Part shown: in pieces, positions 41,101 to 54,400 of the stretch | Layout: each line of letters starts with the position of its first letter | Numbering within the stretch: position 1 is the first letter of the stretch | NCBI GenBank assembly: GCA_029582155.1 | Contig: CM055896.1 | Coordinates: 4,308,616-4,372,615 of the forward strand | DNA: 64,000 bases | Direction: 5' to 3' | From: Panopea generosa | Taxonomy: Eukaryota; Mollusca; Bivalvia; Adapedonta; Hiatellidae | Notes under the pieces: generated by a model | Database searches by the model: none | What the model saw: the letters and a program-made list of their open reading frames with translations, nothing else | What the model was told of the DNA's origin: nothing | Translations under genes and position numbers: made by a program

Positions 41101-44100
41101 CCCAGTAGACGTGGTTGTATTTATACGTGTGGAACCGTCCATCATCAGATTTAACTGTCTACCTGAGTCCAGGGTAGAATGCCTTCTACAGGTATTTATT
41201 ATAAATTCTTGCTATGCATGTATGGTGTTTAGCATCACTTTCAACAATTTTTCAGGCATATCGCAACTGTGTTTACTTCAGACGGTATTCTAAGCGCTGC
41301 CAAGCTGGAGTATATAGTATGATACCCCATCTGGTCACATTCTGACACCATGCTGACCAGACCTACAACTATCCTCTTAATGCTTGAGGAAGCTTCTAGG
41401 ACCATTTTTCAAGTCTTTGGTATAATCTGAATGTGGATTCAACCCACTTCCTTCCTGAAGTTGGTAGACGACCATAAATTCTTGTGTTGCCTGCCAAGCT
41501 TGGCAAACACTGGGATTGCTTTCTCTGTCATCATACCTTGTCGTCAATCACACTTAAGAAACTTCCACAACTCTTCTAACAGTTTCCAGGTCATTGCTTT
41601 CAAACGTTCTGCACAGCATAGATATTATGTCAACATGTGCCTAACTATTGCCGAAATTTGATGTGATTGTTTCATTAGAGTTATGGCCACTTTCTTGTTA
41701 TTACTTTATATTGACTGTGAAGCATGGCCTACATGTACATTGGTAATTTGACATGAGAATCTTCATTTCTTTTTAATTTATTATTAAGTTATTGAAATAT
41801 GGATAAAACCTTAAATGAAACAAGCATTGTGACAGTCGATTTTACCATTTCTATTTTATTATATACATTTGAATCATTTAACATACAAGGTAAAATCCAT
41901 GAGATGACACATCAATCAAACTTTGATTTCTGTTGTTTGTAACCACAGGTGCCATCCTTAGAGCTTGTGTTCTCCACCAAAAGGTCAGATATGGATCAGA
42001 ATTTGATACCAGGTGATGGAACTCCTCCACTGAAAGCCAAATGTAAGTACATGTACCTTTGTATGTTAAATTACTGGATTATTATGCCAACTTCATCTCA
42101 GCAAACATGTATATGAGCAACTCATACTTTATTATTACTTACATCTGATACTACCTCAACGACAAATCAAGCCCTCCCTATGCCTTCAATTAAATTACAT
42201 CTAAATTATTCTTTAAATTGACTTTAATACCATTTTCAACATATCACAGGTTAAATATGGCATCCAGTTTAATTGATGGATGAATAGGTCAGACGGTCAG
42301 AATAAATCTGAATAGAACCAATATCTTTTTGCAAGTAACTAGCAAACTTTCTCTGATATTTTTTTAACTGAGCTGGGCATATAATTGCTTGATTTCTTGT
42401 CTGTTTTTATTTAAAAAGAATATATATTTTCATAAATTGATTAAAATTGGAGACATAGGTTCTCTTTAAAGCCCAAACTTGTAGTTGTAACCTTTTTATA
42501 GTTTATTAATTTCTGGATATTATGTCATGATCAATGTCAATGTATTGTTGATCTATTCTTACAGTCAATACTAAGAAGACAACTCGTGAACGTAATCACA
42601 GCGGCGGGCTCGCTTCACGAGAATCTCGAAACAGGACGGGGAGTACGGTGTCGGCAGATATGACGGGCATGACATCGTCTGGAGGTCTAAGTGTAACAGG
42701 ATGTCTATCTGACTTCTCCCTCTATATATTTCATCCATATGGAGGTGGGCAAAGGAAAGCTGGTCCGTCACCAAGATATCTGGGTAACATTTGAAATATT
42801 TGATGGTTGATTTTGTATTAATATGATCTATTCTTGTTGAAGTAGTTTCTGTCACTTTAATAGTTTATCAACTAGGTGTTGTAAGTGAAATATATTCATT
42901 TGTAGGGTGTTTTTTAAGCTTGCTAGGATGAATATCCAGGAGAGCTATTGCCATGACCCCGGCGTCGGCATCGTCTGTAGACACCCAGGTTAAACTTTTG
43001 TGTTTAGTTGCGTTTAAGTTATGTAGTCTGCCTCCAATCTCAATCTTTGCATGGGTGGTGAGTTTTATCTCATCGGTGAGCTTTGTTGGTTTTCTAATTT
43101 TGTTTAACACCATTTTCAACACATTCAGGTTATATATGGCATATCCAGTTTTACTGGTCAGACTGAGTAGAACCACTGTCCTTCCGCAAGTAACTGGTAA
43201 CTTTTCACATAAAGTTTTTGGAGTGACAGGACTCGAACATATGACCTTAGCGGTGAGAGGTAATTGATCATGAGACGGCACCTAAGACCACTCTGCTGCA
43301 GAGGACCTTCCTAATGAAGTATATAATTAATTATATAATTTTATATATATATATATGTTTACTAATGTGCTTGAGTTTGTACGGTGATATTCGTCATATA
43401 ACTTAAATATGTACAATTGTAATGCTGGTTTTCTGTTCTATAAACAGGCAGCATCCAGTCATATAACATAATATGTACAATGGTAATGCTGGTTTTCTGT
43501 TCTATAAACAGGCAGCATCCAGTCATATAACATAAATATGTACAATTGTAATGCTTGTTTTCTGTTCTATAAACAGGCAGCATCCAGGAGCAGACTGTTC
43601 TCAATGATATCACAAGGAAGGATTCTCTGTGTCTCAAGGTCGAGTTTGTCAACCTAAACATATCAAGGACACGGAAACTGGAAGTGAAAGGCGACTCTTC
43701 CTCTGACAATATCAACATTGTCCGCTTTTCTGGTAAGATAAAATTAGCAAATTTTGGATTTTTGTGTTATTTGATAATGTGATGATTGTAGTATGTGAAG
43801 TGTCTGTGGGGGGTGGGGGAGACAAAAGTTAGTGCACACATCATTATGGAAGTAGCTGACATTTATCTGCACAACATTTTTTAAAAATGTTAATTTTGAT
43901 CAAGTTACTTATGTATATAAGTAACTAGTAATATTTTATTTTAAATAGAAATATGTGTCGATTACATAAATTTTTATACTTAGACTATGCATTCATTATT
44001 GCAAAGAATTTGTTATACAATTAAAAAAAACCTCTAATAAGACCACCTTTGGGACCAGGCAAAAGTGGTCTCAAAAGCAGGGTGGTCTTATTATCGAGGT

Positions 44101-45344
44101 CCACAGTCATTGGCAAAAGTTGCAAGCCTTTGTAGCTGTATTGGTAAATGGATGTATACTATATTGTGCATATTTGTGGATGTACTGTTATACCAATGAT
44201 AATAATAATAAAAAAATAAATCCTTTCTTTCTAAATATGGATTTGTTAATGTTTTTAGGATATAATTAAAATAAATATGTTGTATGGTTTATCTTTTATT
44301 TACATACATAATATAATAATAAGTAGACAACACAAAAAATATTTTAACATTATGCATGAATAGATATAGTCCTTCTCGTGGGGTCCTTAATAGGGTCGTT
44401 TCCTTTCACTTCTGGCATTATATCCTTATCAATGAACGTATTTGAACGTTCATTTCATCATTGTCAGGACTCTGAAAACAAAAAAGAAAACGGTAAGATA
44501 TCACAAAAATATAAAAATTTTAACAACAGTTTCATTCTTAATCATCATATAAAATTGCTATTGTTACCGGTAATAAGAGTATCATTTTCTTTAAAAGTAA
44601 ATTCATTGTATTTTTGTTTCTCCGTTTTAACAGATGTGTTTTATTTTTACAGTAAAATTTAGAAATGCAATTCACCTCATCATAAAAGACCATCGATATC
44701 ACTCAAATAACAATTAACCAATTAAAAGATGCAAACTTACTGGTTTTCATTCTTCGTAGCCACCTGTTTTTTAACAGGTTGCATATTCTATCGACCACAA
44801 AGTTTGTTTTTACATCACTCTTTCCGGTGTCCTTTATGACTTTGTTTACCCGAAAACGTCACACCTTTAACGACAACAAAAAATTGGCTCGTTGATAATG
44901 TCGTAAATTTTTCAACAAGGCGTCTATGGTCACACACGTCGTCGTAATTAAGGGTGTAAAAATAGAACAAAGACAGATTTGGTGGTCGTAATACTGGATT
45001 AGCGGGGTGCCTGTATTATCGGAGTTAACGACCATTGAATAAAGAAGGAAAAAATCTGTCCCTTAAATAAATGCCCGTAATAGCCGGGTGGTCTTAATAT
45101 CGGGGTGGTCGTTAGGTGGAGTTTTACTGAAGTATTAAAAAAAAAAAAAAGGGATAAATGTTTTTGATTGATAAAGATTACAAGAGAAATAGTGGCAATA
45201 TCACTGATAATGATGTTATTCCCTTCCCCACCCACACACAATATAATTACCCCCTTCCCCACAAATACACACAGACACACACAATCACAATTCAAGAAAA
45301 CAGGAGATATAGAAACTTTTCTCTCTCTCTCTCTCTCTCTCTCT

Positions 45345-45413
<69 letters not shown>

Positions 45414-48400
45414 GTTAAATTTTATACATTGTACTGAAAACAGTCATTATTTAAAAAAAATCATCCTACCTTTTTTGAAATGATGCCAGGTGTGTGTGAC
45501 ATTGGTTCAGCTGCATTTAAGTACGACATGAGGCGCCTGTCTGAGATTCTGACTTTCCCTAAAGCGTGGTATCGCCGTAACCTTGCGCGGCGACTGTTCC
45601 TGGGAGACGAGAGTTGGGTGATGGAAGATGGAGGTAAGGTTATGTATACACTATACATGTCGGTTGCTTTATATTGTTACTTTCCTAGTTCTGTGTTGTA
45701 TTTCATAGTGTTCCCAATTCTGTGTTGTATTTCATATTGTTACTTTGCATGTTCTATGGTGTGTTTCATGTTGTTATTGTTGCTGCTGCTCTCATTCTGT
45801 ATTGTTACTTATGTTACTTCCCTCATTCTTTGTTGTATTTCATGTTGTTACTGTTGTTATTTTCCACATTCTATGTTGTTTTTCGTGTGATTACTTTGCT
45901 TGTTCTATGGTGTATTTCATGTTGTTATTGTTGCTGCTGCTCTCATTGTATGTTGTTACTGTTATTATTTCCCTCATTCTTTATTGTATTTCATGTTGTT
46001 ACTGTTGTTGTTTTCCACGTTATATGTTGTTTCTCATTTGGTTATTTGGTTACTTGCTAAAATGTTTTTGTTATCTCTGTCAAATATTGACATATTTCAC
46101 TGAAAATTGGACACAATGTTACATGTTCATTTTATTTGTGAATCTTTGCATGTTGATAGAGAGCAACAAGAACAACATGTACATCATTTAATTATTTTTT
46201 CATTCAGAAAAAAAAATGTAGTTGCTATGGCAACAAATTGGGTAAAATTATAAATACAACCTGTAAACCGGTAGGGGACTTATGTATTGCTGGCAATACT
46301 CCACTGTCTTGTTGTAACTGTTATGGTTCAGATAAATTGCATCTGATTGTCATCGTTGTTATGTTTCATAAAAAATAAAATGAACATGTAATATTGTGTC
46401 CAGTTTTCAGTGAGATATGTCAATATTTGTCAGAGATAACAAAAACAAAGCAAGTGTTGAGTTAGATAAGTTGTTATGTATATATTGTATTTCATGTTGT
46501 TACTTTTGTATTCCTAAACATTTATATTTCATTTGTTAATTGCACAGTTTTTACAGGCAAGCTTTAAAGGACATTTTGCTTTCAAACCTATCACAGATAT
46601 GTGTTTTATTGTTATATAGCCGCCTATATCTATCCCTGTTCTCAGTGTGAGTAGACTGTTTTGTTTGCCAGTGCCTATCAATGTTGAAAATGTCTATAGA
46701 TAATATCTGAATATTTACCATTTGAACGGATTCTGAATTTGAATGTGGAATATCATTTATGGAATTGAATGCGCAGATACAAACATTTTGAAATTAAAGG
46801 GACATACCGTACAACAATTCTGATAATCTGTTGTGTGCCTATTTAATGCAGAGTTTATACATGTATGACAGCTGGTGGTTATACCTTTAGTATAAAATCC
46901 TGTTTGGAAGATTGTGTGAATTGAATTCACTGTACATTTATTTAGTAAATTTCCTTTAGGCATTCAGATGCATATCTAACATTAGGCCTACACAAGGCAT
47001 CCTTAGGCTTGTATTAGGCCTTATGCTTATAACAGGGCATTTATTTGGTCTCTCATTTAACATAAGGCCTTCATTTGGCCTCTTATAAAACGTGACGCTT
47101 TCAGTAGGCCTCTTACTCAGCATAAGGCCTAATTGGGATTCTGATTTCTAAAATCCTACATTGGGTCCCTCATTTAGCACAAGGCATATATTGGGACTGT
47201 GATTTATCATAAGGAATCTATTGGAACTCTGATTAAGCACAAGGCATATATTGGGTCTGATTAAGTATAAGGTATACATTGGGATTCTGGTTTAGCATAA
47301 GGCATATATTGGGGCTCTGGTTTAACACAAGGCATATATTGGGACTCTGATTTAATACAAGCCATATATTGGGACTCTGATTTAGCACAATGCATATATT
47401 GGGACTCTGATTTATCATAAGGCATATATTGGGACTCTGGTTTATCATAAGGCATATATTGTGATTCTGATTGATCATAACATATATATTTGGACTCTGG
47501 TTTATCATTAGGCATATATTGGGACTCTGATTTATCATAAGGTATATATTGGGATTCTGATTTAGCACAAGGCATATATTGGGACTCTGATTTAGCACAA
47601 GGCATATATTGGGACTCTGATTAAGCACAAGGCATATATTGGGACTCTGATTAAGCACAAGGCATATATTGGAACTCTGGTTTTTCACAAGGCATATATT
47701 GGGACTCTTGTTTACCATAAGGTATATATTGGGACTCTGATTTATCATAAGGCATATATTCGTACTCTGATTAAGCACAAGGCATATATACAAGTTAAAC
47801 TTTCTTCTCTTTTTTTTTTTAATGATGAAGTGAAATAAGGTTTTAATATAATGCACATCAGATAATATAATTAATCTTTCCAATTTAGGCAAATGGGTCC
47901 GACGCAAAGGTAAAACAGTCATGCCTAATTGCAGATTTGTATATCAATATTTAATTGTGACAGAATATTTATACTGCAGCCTTTTGTTATTTACAGAATA
48001 TTAATCCAGGAAACCCTCAATATACTGTACTGTCTTATATCATTTTATTCGGAACTATTGTTGGTTATGACAAGCAAGAATTGTCATGTCACAGGTTAAG
48101 TCAATGTAAACAGAGGATTATTTGTCCCCTAATGTTTTTTTAAGGGAGGACTTTACCCTCAGATTTCCTTTATTTGTCCATCAGTGCAGTGTCCATCCAC
48201 AAAGTCTGGATCCATCAGATAATTAAGACTTTGTGGGGAGGGGGAATTCCCAAATTACGGATTTATCTGAATTTACCTGATTTTTGCTGAATTTGTTATA
48301 TATGGAATACCTTAAGTATGTACTTTTTATGTTATTGCAGGATCCAGATTTTGCAAACGGACATCAGATTATTTTCTTTATTTCAACATTTAACTCTTTA

Positions 48401-51400
48401 AGTAGTGAAACACTGGTAGGGTATTTTGTATGGCCCTGCAATACTTAAGCATCTTGGTAATAACTGGAAACACTGGTAGGGTATTTTGTATGGCCCTGCA
48501 GTACTTAAGCATCTTGGTAATAACTAGAAACACTGGTAGGGTATTTTGTATGGCCCTGCAATACTTAAGCATCTTGGTAATAACTAGGTGTTACTTATCA
48601 TTTTAATAATGGTGATAATACCAATACTCCATAATGTAATCATGCTTGTACATGTAGTAATACATAACAATAACATGCGGTTACAAGTACTAGGACACGT
48701 GCAGATTGGGTGGTCCAGTGGTAGAGCATCGGACCAGGGATTGGAGGGTTGAAAGTTCAATTCCTGGCAATGACCACTGACGATATGTGGTGTCTTCGAT
48801 CAGATTTTTCTTAAAATTCATAATTAAAAGAAAATAAATTCATTGTATATATTGACAACTCACTGTTTACTCCCTTTCGGTAATAATAAAATGAGAACAT
48901 AGTGCAAAACTAACCTATCTACATCCTTGGTCATTTGGAGTTTTTCACTAAACCCTTGCATTGTAAGTTCATTAAGCCTTTGATTAAATCTGTCTGTGCT
49001 GTGTCATGTATGCTTCATTATTTATTATTCTGCATCTGCTATTCTACATTGTGCGTGCTGGAGTATATGCCACATGCTGGAGTATATGCCACATGCTGGA
49101 GTATATGCCATGCTAAGCAATGCTCTGGCCATTTAGATCCAGGATGTTTGCATTGTAATGAAGAAATAAGTTCATTAAGCTTGGATTAAGTCTGTCTGCT
49201 CTGTGTCATGTATACTTCATTAGTTATTATTCTGCATCTGCTATTCTACATTGTGTGTGCTGGAGTATATGCCACATGCTGGAGTATATGACACATGCTG
49301 GAGTATATGCCATGCTAAGCAATGCTCTGGCCATTTAGATCCAGGATGATTGCATTGTAAGGAAGAAATAAGTTCATTAAGCTTGGATTAAGTCTGTCTG
49401 CTCTGTGTCATGTATACTTCATTAGGTATTATTCTGCATCTGCTATTCTACATTGTGCGTGCTGGAGTATATGCCACGTGCTAGAGTATATGCCACATGC
49501 TGGAGTATATGCCACGCTAAGCAATGCTCTGGTCATTTAGATCCAGGATGTTTGCATTGTAAGGAAGAAATAAGTTCATTAAGCTTGGATTAAGTCTGTC
49601 TGCTCTGCATCATGTATGCTTCATTATTTATGTATTCTAGATTTGTGTGCTGAAGTATTTGCCAAATTTAACAATAATCAAGTCATTTAGATCATGGATG
49701 CTTGTTTAACCAAATGAAACATAACAGTTCAGTTTTAAAGGGAAATGTTTTGTGAGTTAAAAATCATTTCTTCTACAATTAACTCAGTCATGCTAGTATA
49801 AAGAATTTTCTTCCTTTTTATTTTTTCACCCCCATTTTCTAACCTAGTCCTTCTGCATGTAACAAATTTTCTCAATTAAAGCAGGCTTGAATCCACAACC
49901 TCAGCCATGAGAGGGTAGTGGTCTTGAGACAGCACCTTAGACCCCTTAACCATGTAGGACCCTAGTATAAACATGTGACGATGCAAGTATAAAGATAAAC
50001 TGAAATGGTTTATTTTTTAGGCTATTTAATACCAGAATATCCACAGGATACCTACATTATGCATACATTAACTATTTTAATAATATGTGTATTTACTTAT
50101 AACATCTCATTTGCATAAATACTCCATGATTTTATCACACCATCAAACAAATATTAAAATCTTATTAAAAATTCTACAATGACCAACATTGATTGTAAAA
50201 TCACAACAATGACTTTGGGATTTTATTTTTATTTTTTGTGTTGGTGACATAAAATTGTTTCCAGATTGATATTAAGGAGGGTTCCCTGAATGACTATTTA
50301 GTCATTTGAGTCGTACTGGAAGTTAAATGTGCACATCTATAAGAGGTCACACGTACATATCATTTTTATGCACCGACTAGTCGAAAAACGGTAGAGGAAC
50401 ATCATGTGTTACCCCTGTTCTTCCATCCGTTTGTCTGAAGTAAAAAATTGGGTCTCCGATCAGTTACATCTAAAGGTATCTACGTATGCATGTATTGAAT
50501 TAATATTTGGTATGTAACTGTTTAATTATGAAAAACAGGTCTAGTTTGGTATTTGTCAATGTGTGTCAATTTTTACAGGAGTTATGTCGTCTTTTTTTTT
50601 TACTTGATTTTTTTGGTAAAATATACTTACATATATTATATTGGGGGCATCAGAAGTGCGTCATATGGACGCATTAATTTTTCTAGTTTTTGTCTTACAA
50701 AATTGAGGTTTAACGTTAAAGTTAAAATCTTAAATGTTCATTACAATTTGTGTTATAGAACTCTTCAGATCATTTATACTTAAATAGGCTTGTGTCTTTT
50801 TTATAACTAGGCAAGAAAATCCAGAGGCAAGGTAAACATGGCGGAACTACAGTCTGTATCACTAACGTTATAATTTGGCTGTTTTGAATAGTGATCGCAA
50901 GCAGAATGACTAGAACCTTAATTAATTAAAACATTTACACCTGTAGAGGGTCTTACAGGAGTGCTCATTTATTATTGAAGTTCTTAAACGAGTTTACAAA
51001 AATATTTTATGCGAGGCCCTGTCGAGCATTTTTAGTTATTTTTGTGCCAATTCTTTTAATGTATTTCATAATAAATTAACACAAATGTGAGATTCTTTTT
51101 ATCACGTTACTCAGATAAAATGACACATTTACTACTTATTTTTAAGGTATATAAGTTTCCATCAGGCATGCTGGGGCCTGGTTAGCTCAGTTGGTAGCAC
51201 GTCTGACTATCAATCCAGGGGTTTTGCATTCAAATGATTAATACGACATAACGTCTCATTAATATTCCTATCTCACTGCTGATAGGGGGAAAGTTCTTTG
51301 GAAAACTACTTTTCACTAATTTAAATATGAACAATATTGAATTGGTGTCATATATGCTTAGGCCATAGTAATGTGATAAAAGTGTATTCAGTATGCATAT

Positions 51401-54400
51401 GTGTAGTACAGAATATTTGTAGGTTGTTGAGCTACAGTTGTTAATTTTTTTTTTTATTAACGAATGAAAGCTTTTTGTACTAGTAGTCTTAATAATGAAT
51501 ACTGACATTGCCTGTACATATTTTTATGAGCATAACATGGCTACAATATTTATTATGTCTCTGCCTCTCTTGAAACATCACTCACATTTCAATGAAATTT
51601 GCTGAGAAGGATTAGTATGACATCTATTTGTGCAAATATTTTATGCATTCTGGTTTGGGGTTAATGATTTTTGTTACAACCATTTTCAATGTTGGAATGA
51701 AGAATCTTGTCCACATTTCTTCCTTTGAACCATCAGTTGGAATTCACTAAAACTTTCTGGGAATGATCGGTCTGAAGCCTAGCTTTGCATATCCTTTTTA
51801 CATATTTTCTCGAATGAAAAATCATGCTTGTGCTTCTTCTCCACAACCAGTGCCCATGTTTTGTCATAACTGGCTTGATTTGAAACATCCATGTGTATAA
51901 TTTCTATCCATTTTCTGTCATCTTGCAGTTTTTCTTTGCAGCTTAACGCTTTACTCCATAGATACGCGTTTTCCCACACCAATCACAGAAGGCCTTTGAA
52001 AACAGTGCAGGAAGAGTTCAGATTGCTCGTAACAAGCAATCTGAACACTTCCTGCACTGTTTTCCACTCTGTCAGTTATTATAAACATAATTCACCCAAT
52101 AATTCAAAAGCCTTCTATATCAGGTGTCCAAAGGCGTCTATATTAGAGGCGTCCAAAGGCGTAAAGGGTTAAAGCTTGTTTTGAATACCAGCAATAACAA
52201 TAGAGATGACTCGCACAATTGTATGAGGCGGAGACATAGTTTTTCCCTGAAGAAAAAATCCTAGTCTAGTTATGTAATTCATTAAATAATGATTAATTTT
52301 ACACCTATAGAACTTGTTAAATTCAAACTGTTGCATGAACTTAAACACGGACCAAGATATATTCAATTTTAGGATGGAGTATTAAAATGAAACTTTGTAA
52401 CAAAATATTTTTAGACAGTTTGGCAAGTCGTAAAAAGTGTGTTTTGGCTTGGTGTTGTTATTGTTTCTGTTTTCTAGGAATCATGGAGCTTGTTCGGCGT
52501 TGCTAGAAAATAGAAACATTTGCTGCTTGAGACAGTTTTCAAGATGCATTAAGAATGTTGTATATTGCATAACATGTTTATAACCCCTTTTATAATCTGA
52601 TGGGATAACAGGCTTGTTGCCCCTATATGAAGGGCTTTTAATTATTTTAGACTATTAGATTATTTTAGATTACTACCAGTATATGGTAAATTGGCTCTAA
52701 CCAGGAAGACTTCCAGCGTGATTTGCCTAAGTTGTAAAAACTTGTTTCACAATCAAAATAAAATAAACAAGTTTAAATTAATTATAGGCTTAGATTATTT
52801 CAAATTATTATATGATAGAAATTAAGATTATTTTAGATTATAATATGATAGAATGTTAGATTGATTATATTATGACGTAAGTTTGCACTATTATCGATTA
52901 TTATATGGCAAAAATTAAGGTTGCTTTAGATTATTATATGATAGAGTATTAGATTATAATATGATAATAGATTAGATTATTTTAGAGTATTATATGATAT
53001 AGCTTGGATTATTTTAGATTATTTTAGAGAATTATATGATATAAGTAAAAAATACCATCTAAAAAAGCACCAGTTTGAGAGGATGAGAAAAATATGCAGC
53101 CAGTCTTGGACTTGAACCTGGAACCTTTTGCCAATGGGGCAAACGCTCTACAGACTGAGTTAACCTGACTTCAGACATATGTTTCTCTCCAAACAAGTTA
53201 TGTACACACTTTGACAAATAGTGACATAGTAAATATGATTTTTGTATAAAGTTGTTTGGCATGTTTTGCAAATGTCTTATATCACAAGGTAGTCAATCTT
53301 TTGAAGGACAAGTTAATGTATGTAGAGCTTGCATTATGGACACAGTGCTCTTTGAATGAAAATAAAATTTAATTTTTGTATTTCAGGAAACACATTTTTT
53401 TTTTTTTTGGAAAACAATTTATGTGTCTATTGTTAACTTGTGAAAGCTTGATATCATTATAAGGACTTAATTTTAATTAATGGTAACACTAATAAGAAAA
53501 TACTTGCAGTCTAATACCTCCTTGTAACAAGACCACAGTGTATTACAGCATCAGGGATTGCAGGCGTCGAGACAACATCAGAACATTTCACAAGTCATCT
53601 TCACAATCCTTGTACTTGTCCAACCCGGGAAGACTTTGTTCCTGATTTGAATAAGTTCTACTGACCCTACATTAATCCAACGTGTTTTGTGTTTATCATG
53701 ATTTTTTCACAATGCTTTTTCAGTAAAGTTTGAGAAACAAAATAAGTAAATATACCACTCAAGATGTGATACCTTTAAAAAGACTTGTTCATAAGCCTTC
53801 AATAGATAGGAATTTCGCTCAAAGTCTTGTTTCTATTTCCAATTAATGAATGATTCTTTTTCAATTTTTTCTTATTTCTTTGAAGGAATGATTGTGTTCT
53901 GTGATACTTCACTATATTTGTCTTTGCACTTTGTGTGTTCTCCAGATTTCTTCGCAGTTATTAGCTCTACTGATAAAAGTTCAGTGGATATTTTACCGTG
54001 GTGTGTTGTCGTCAGTTGCTTCCTGTTTGTCCCTCCAACAGTCTGTCTGTAAACTTTTAGGTATATTTGAAATCCAAGATAGCTACCACAGCTGAATAAT
54101 TGTGATAACAATATTGGTATAAGACTAATCTGAATATATACTTGTAAAGTACAATATACAGTAATGTAGATACCATTTCACTCTCAAAATGTAAACATTG
54201 GAAGGAAAATACCTCAGAGAAAGAATCCAGCTGATTTGTGTTCCTTTGTAAAAATGTATCCTGATGCAATTTCAGAGCTAATTTTTTTATATAAAATTAT
54301 GAAAGAAATTAGAAATTGATTTTGAGGTCACTAGGTAATTGTCAAGGTCATTGCTACTAAGAATAGATTACAAGTTAGTTTCAGATCAATTATTGTAGTT

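Noticed and set aside
45158-45437. SLSLSL repeat protein frames
   Set aside because: Translation of a (CT)n microsatellite.
45480-46191. Cys/Leu-rich hydrophobic open frames as membrane proteins
   Set aside because: They overlap in three phases over a T-rich degenerate tandem repeat just after exon 25; typical low-complexity artefact.
47233-47922. 229-codon - strand frame with NQSPNICLM repeats as a gene
   Set aside because: Entirely produced by a 30-bp tandem repeat; period divisible by three keeps the frame open.
51176-51250. Functional tRNA gene
   Set aside because: A and B boxes are visible, but the acceptor stem does not close and the same head recurs with a SINE body at 61956.
52478-52507. 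Alternative last exon (tttctag|GAATCATGGAG, ending in an in-phase TAG)
   Set aside because: The acceptor is attractive and it reads GIMELVRRC then stop in phase 1, but no polyadenylation signal is seen close behind and one good AG in an 11-kb intron is expected by chance.
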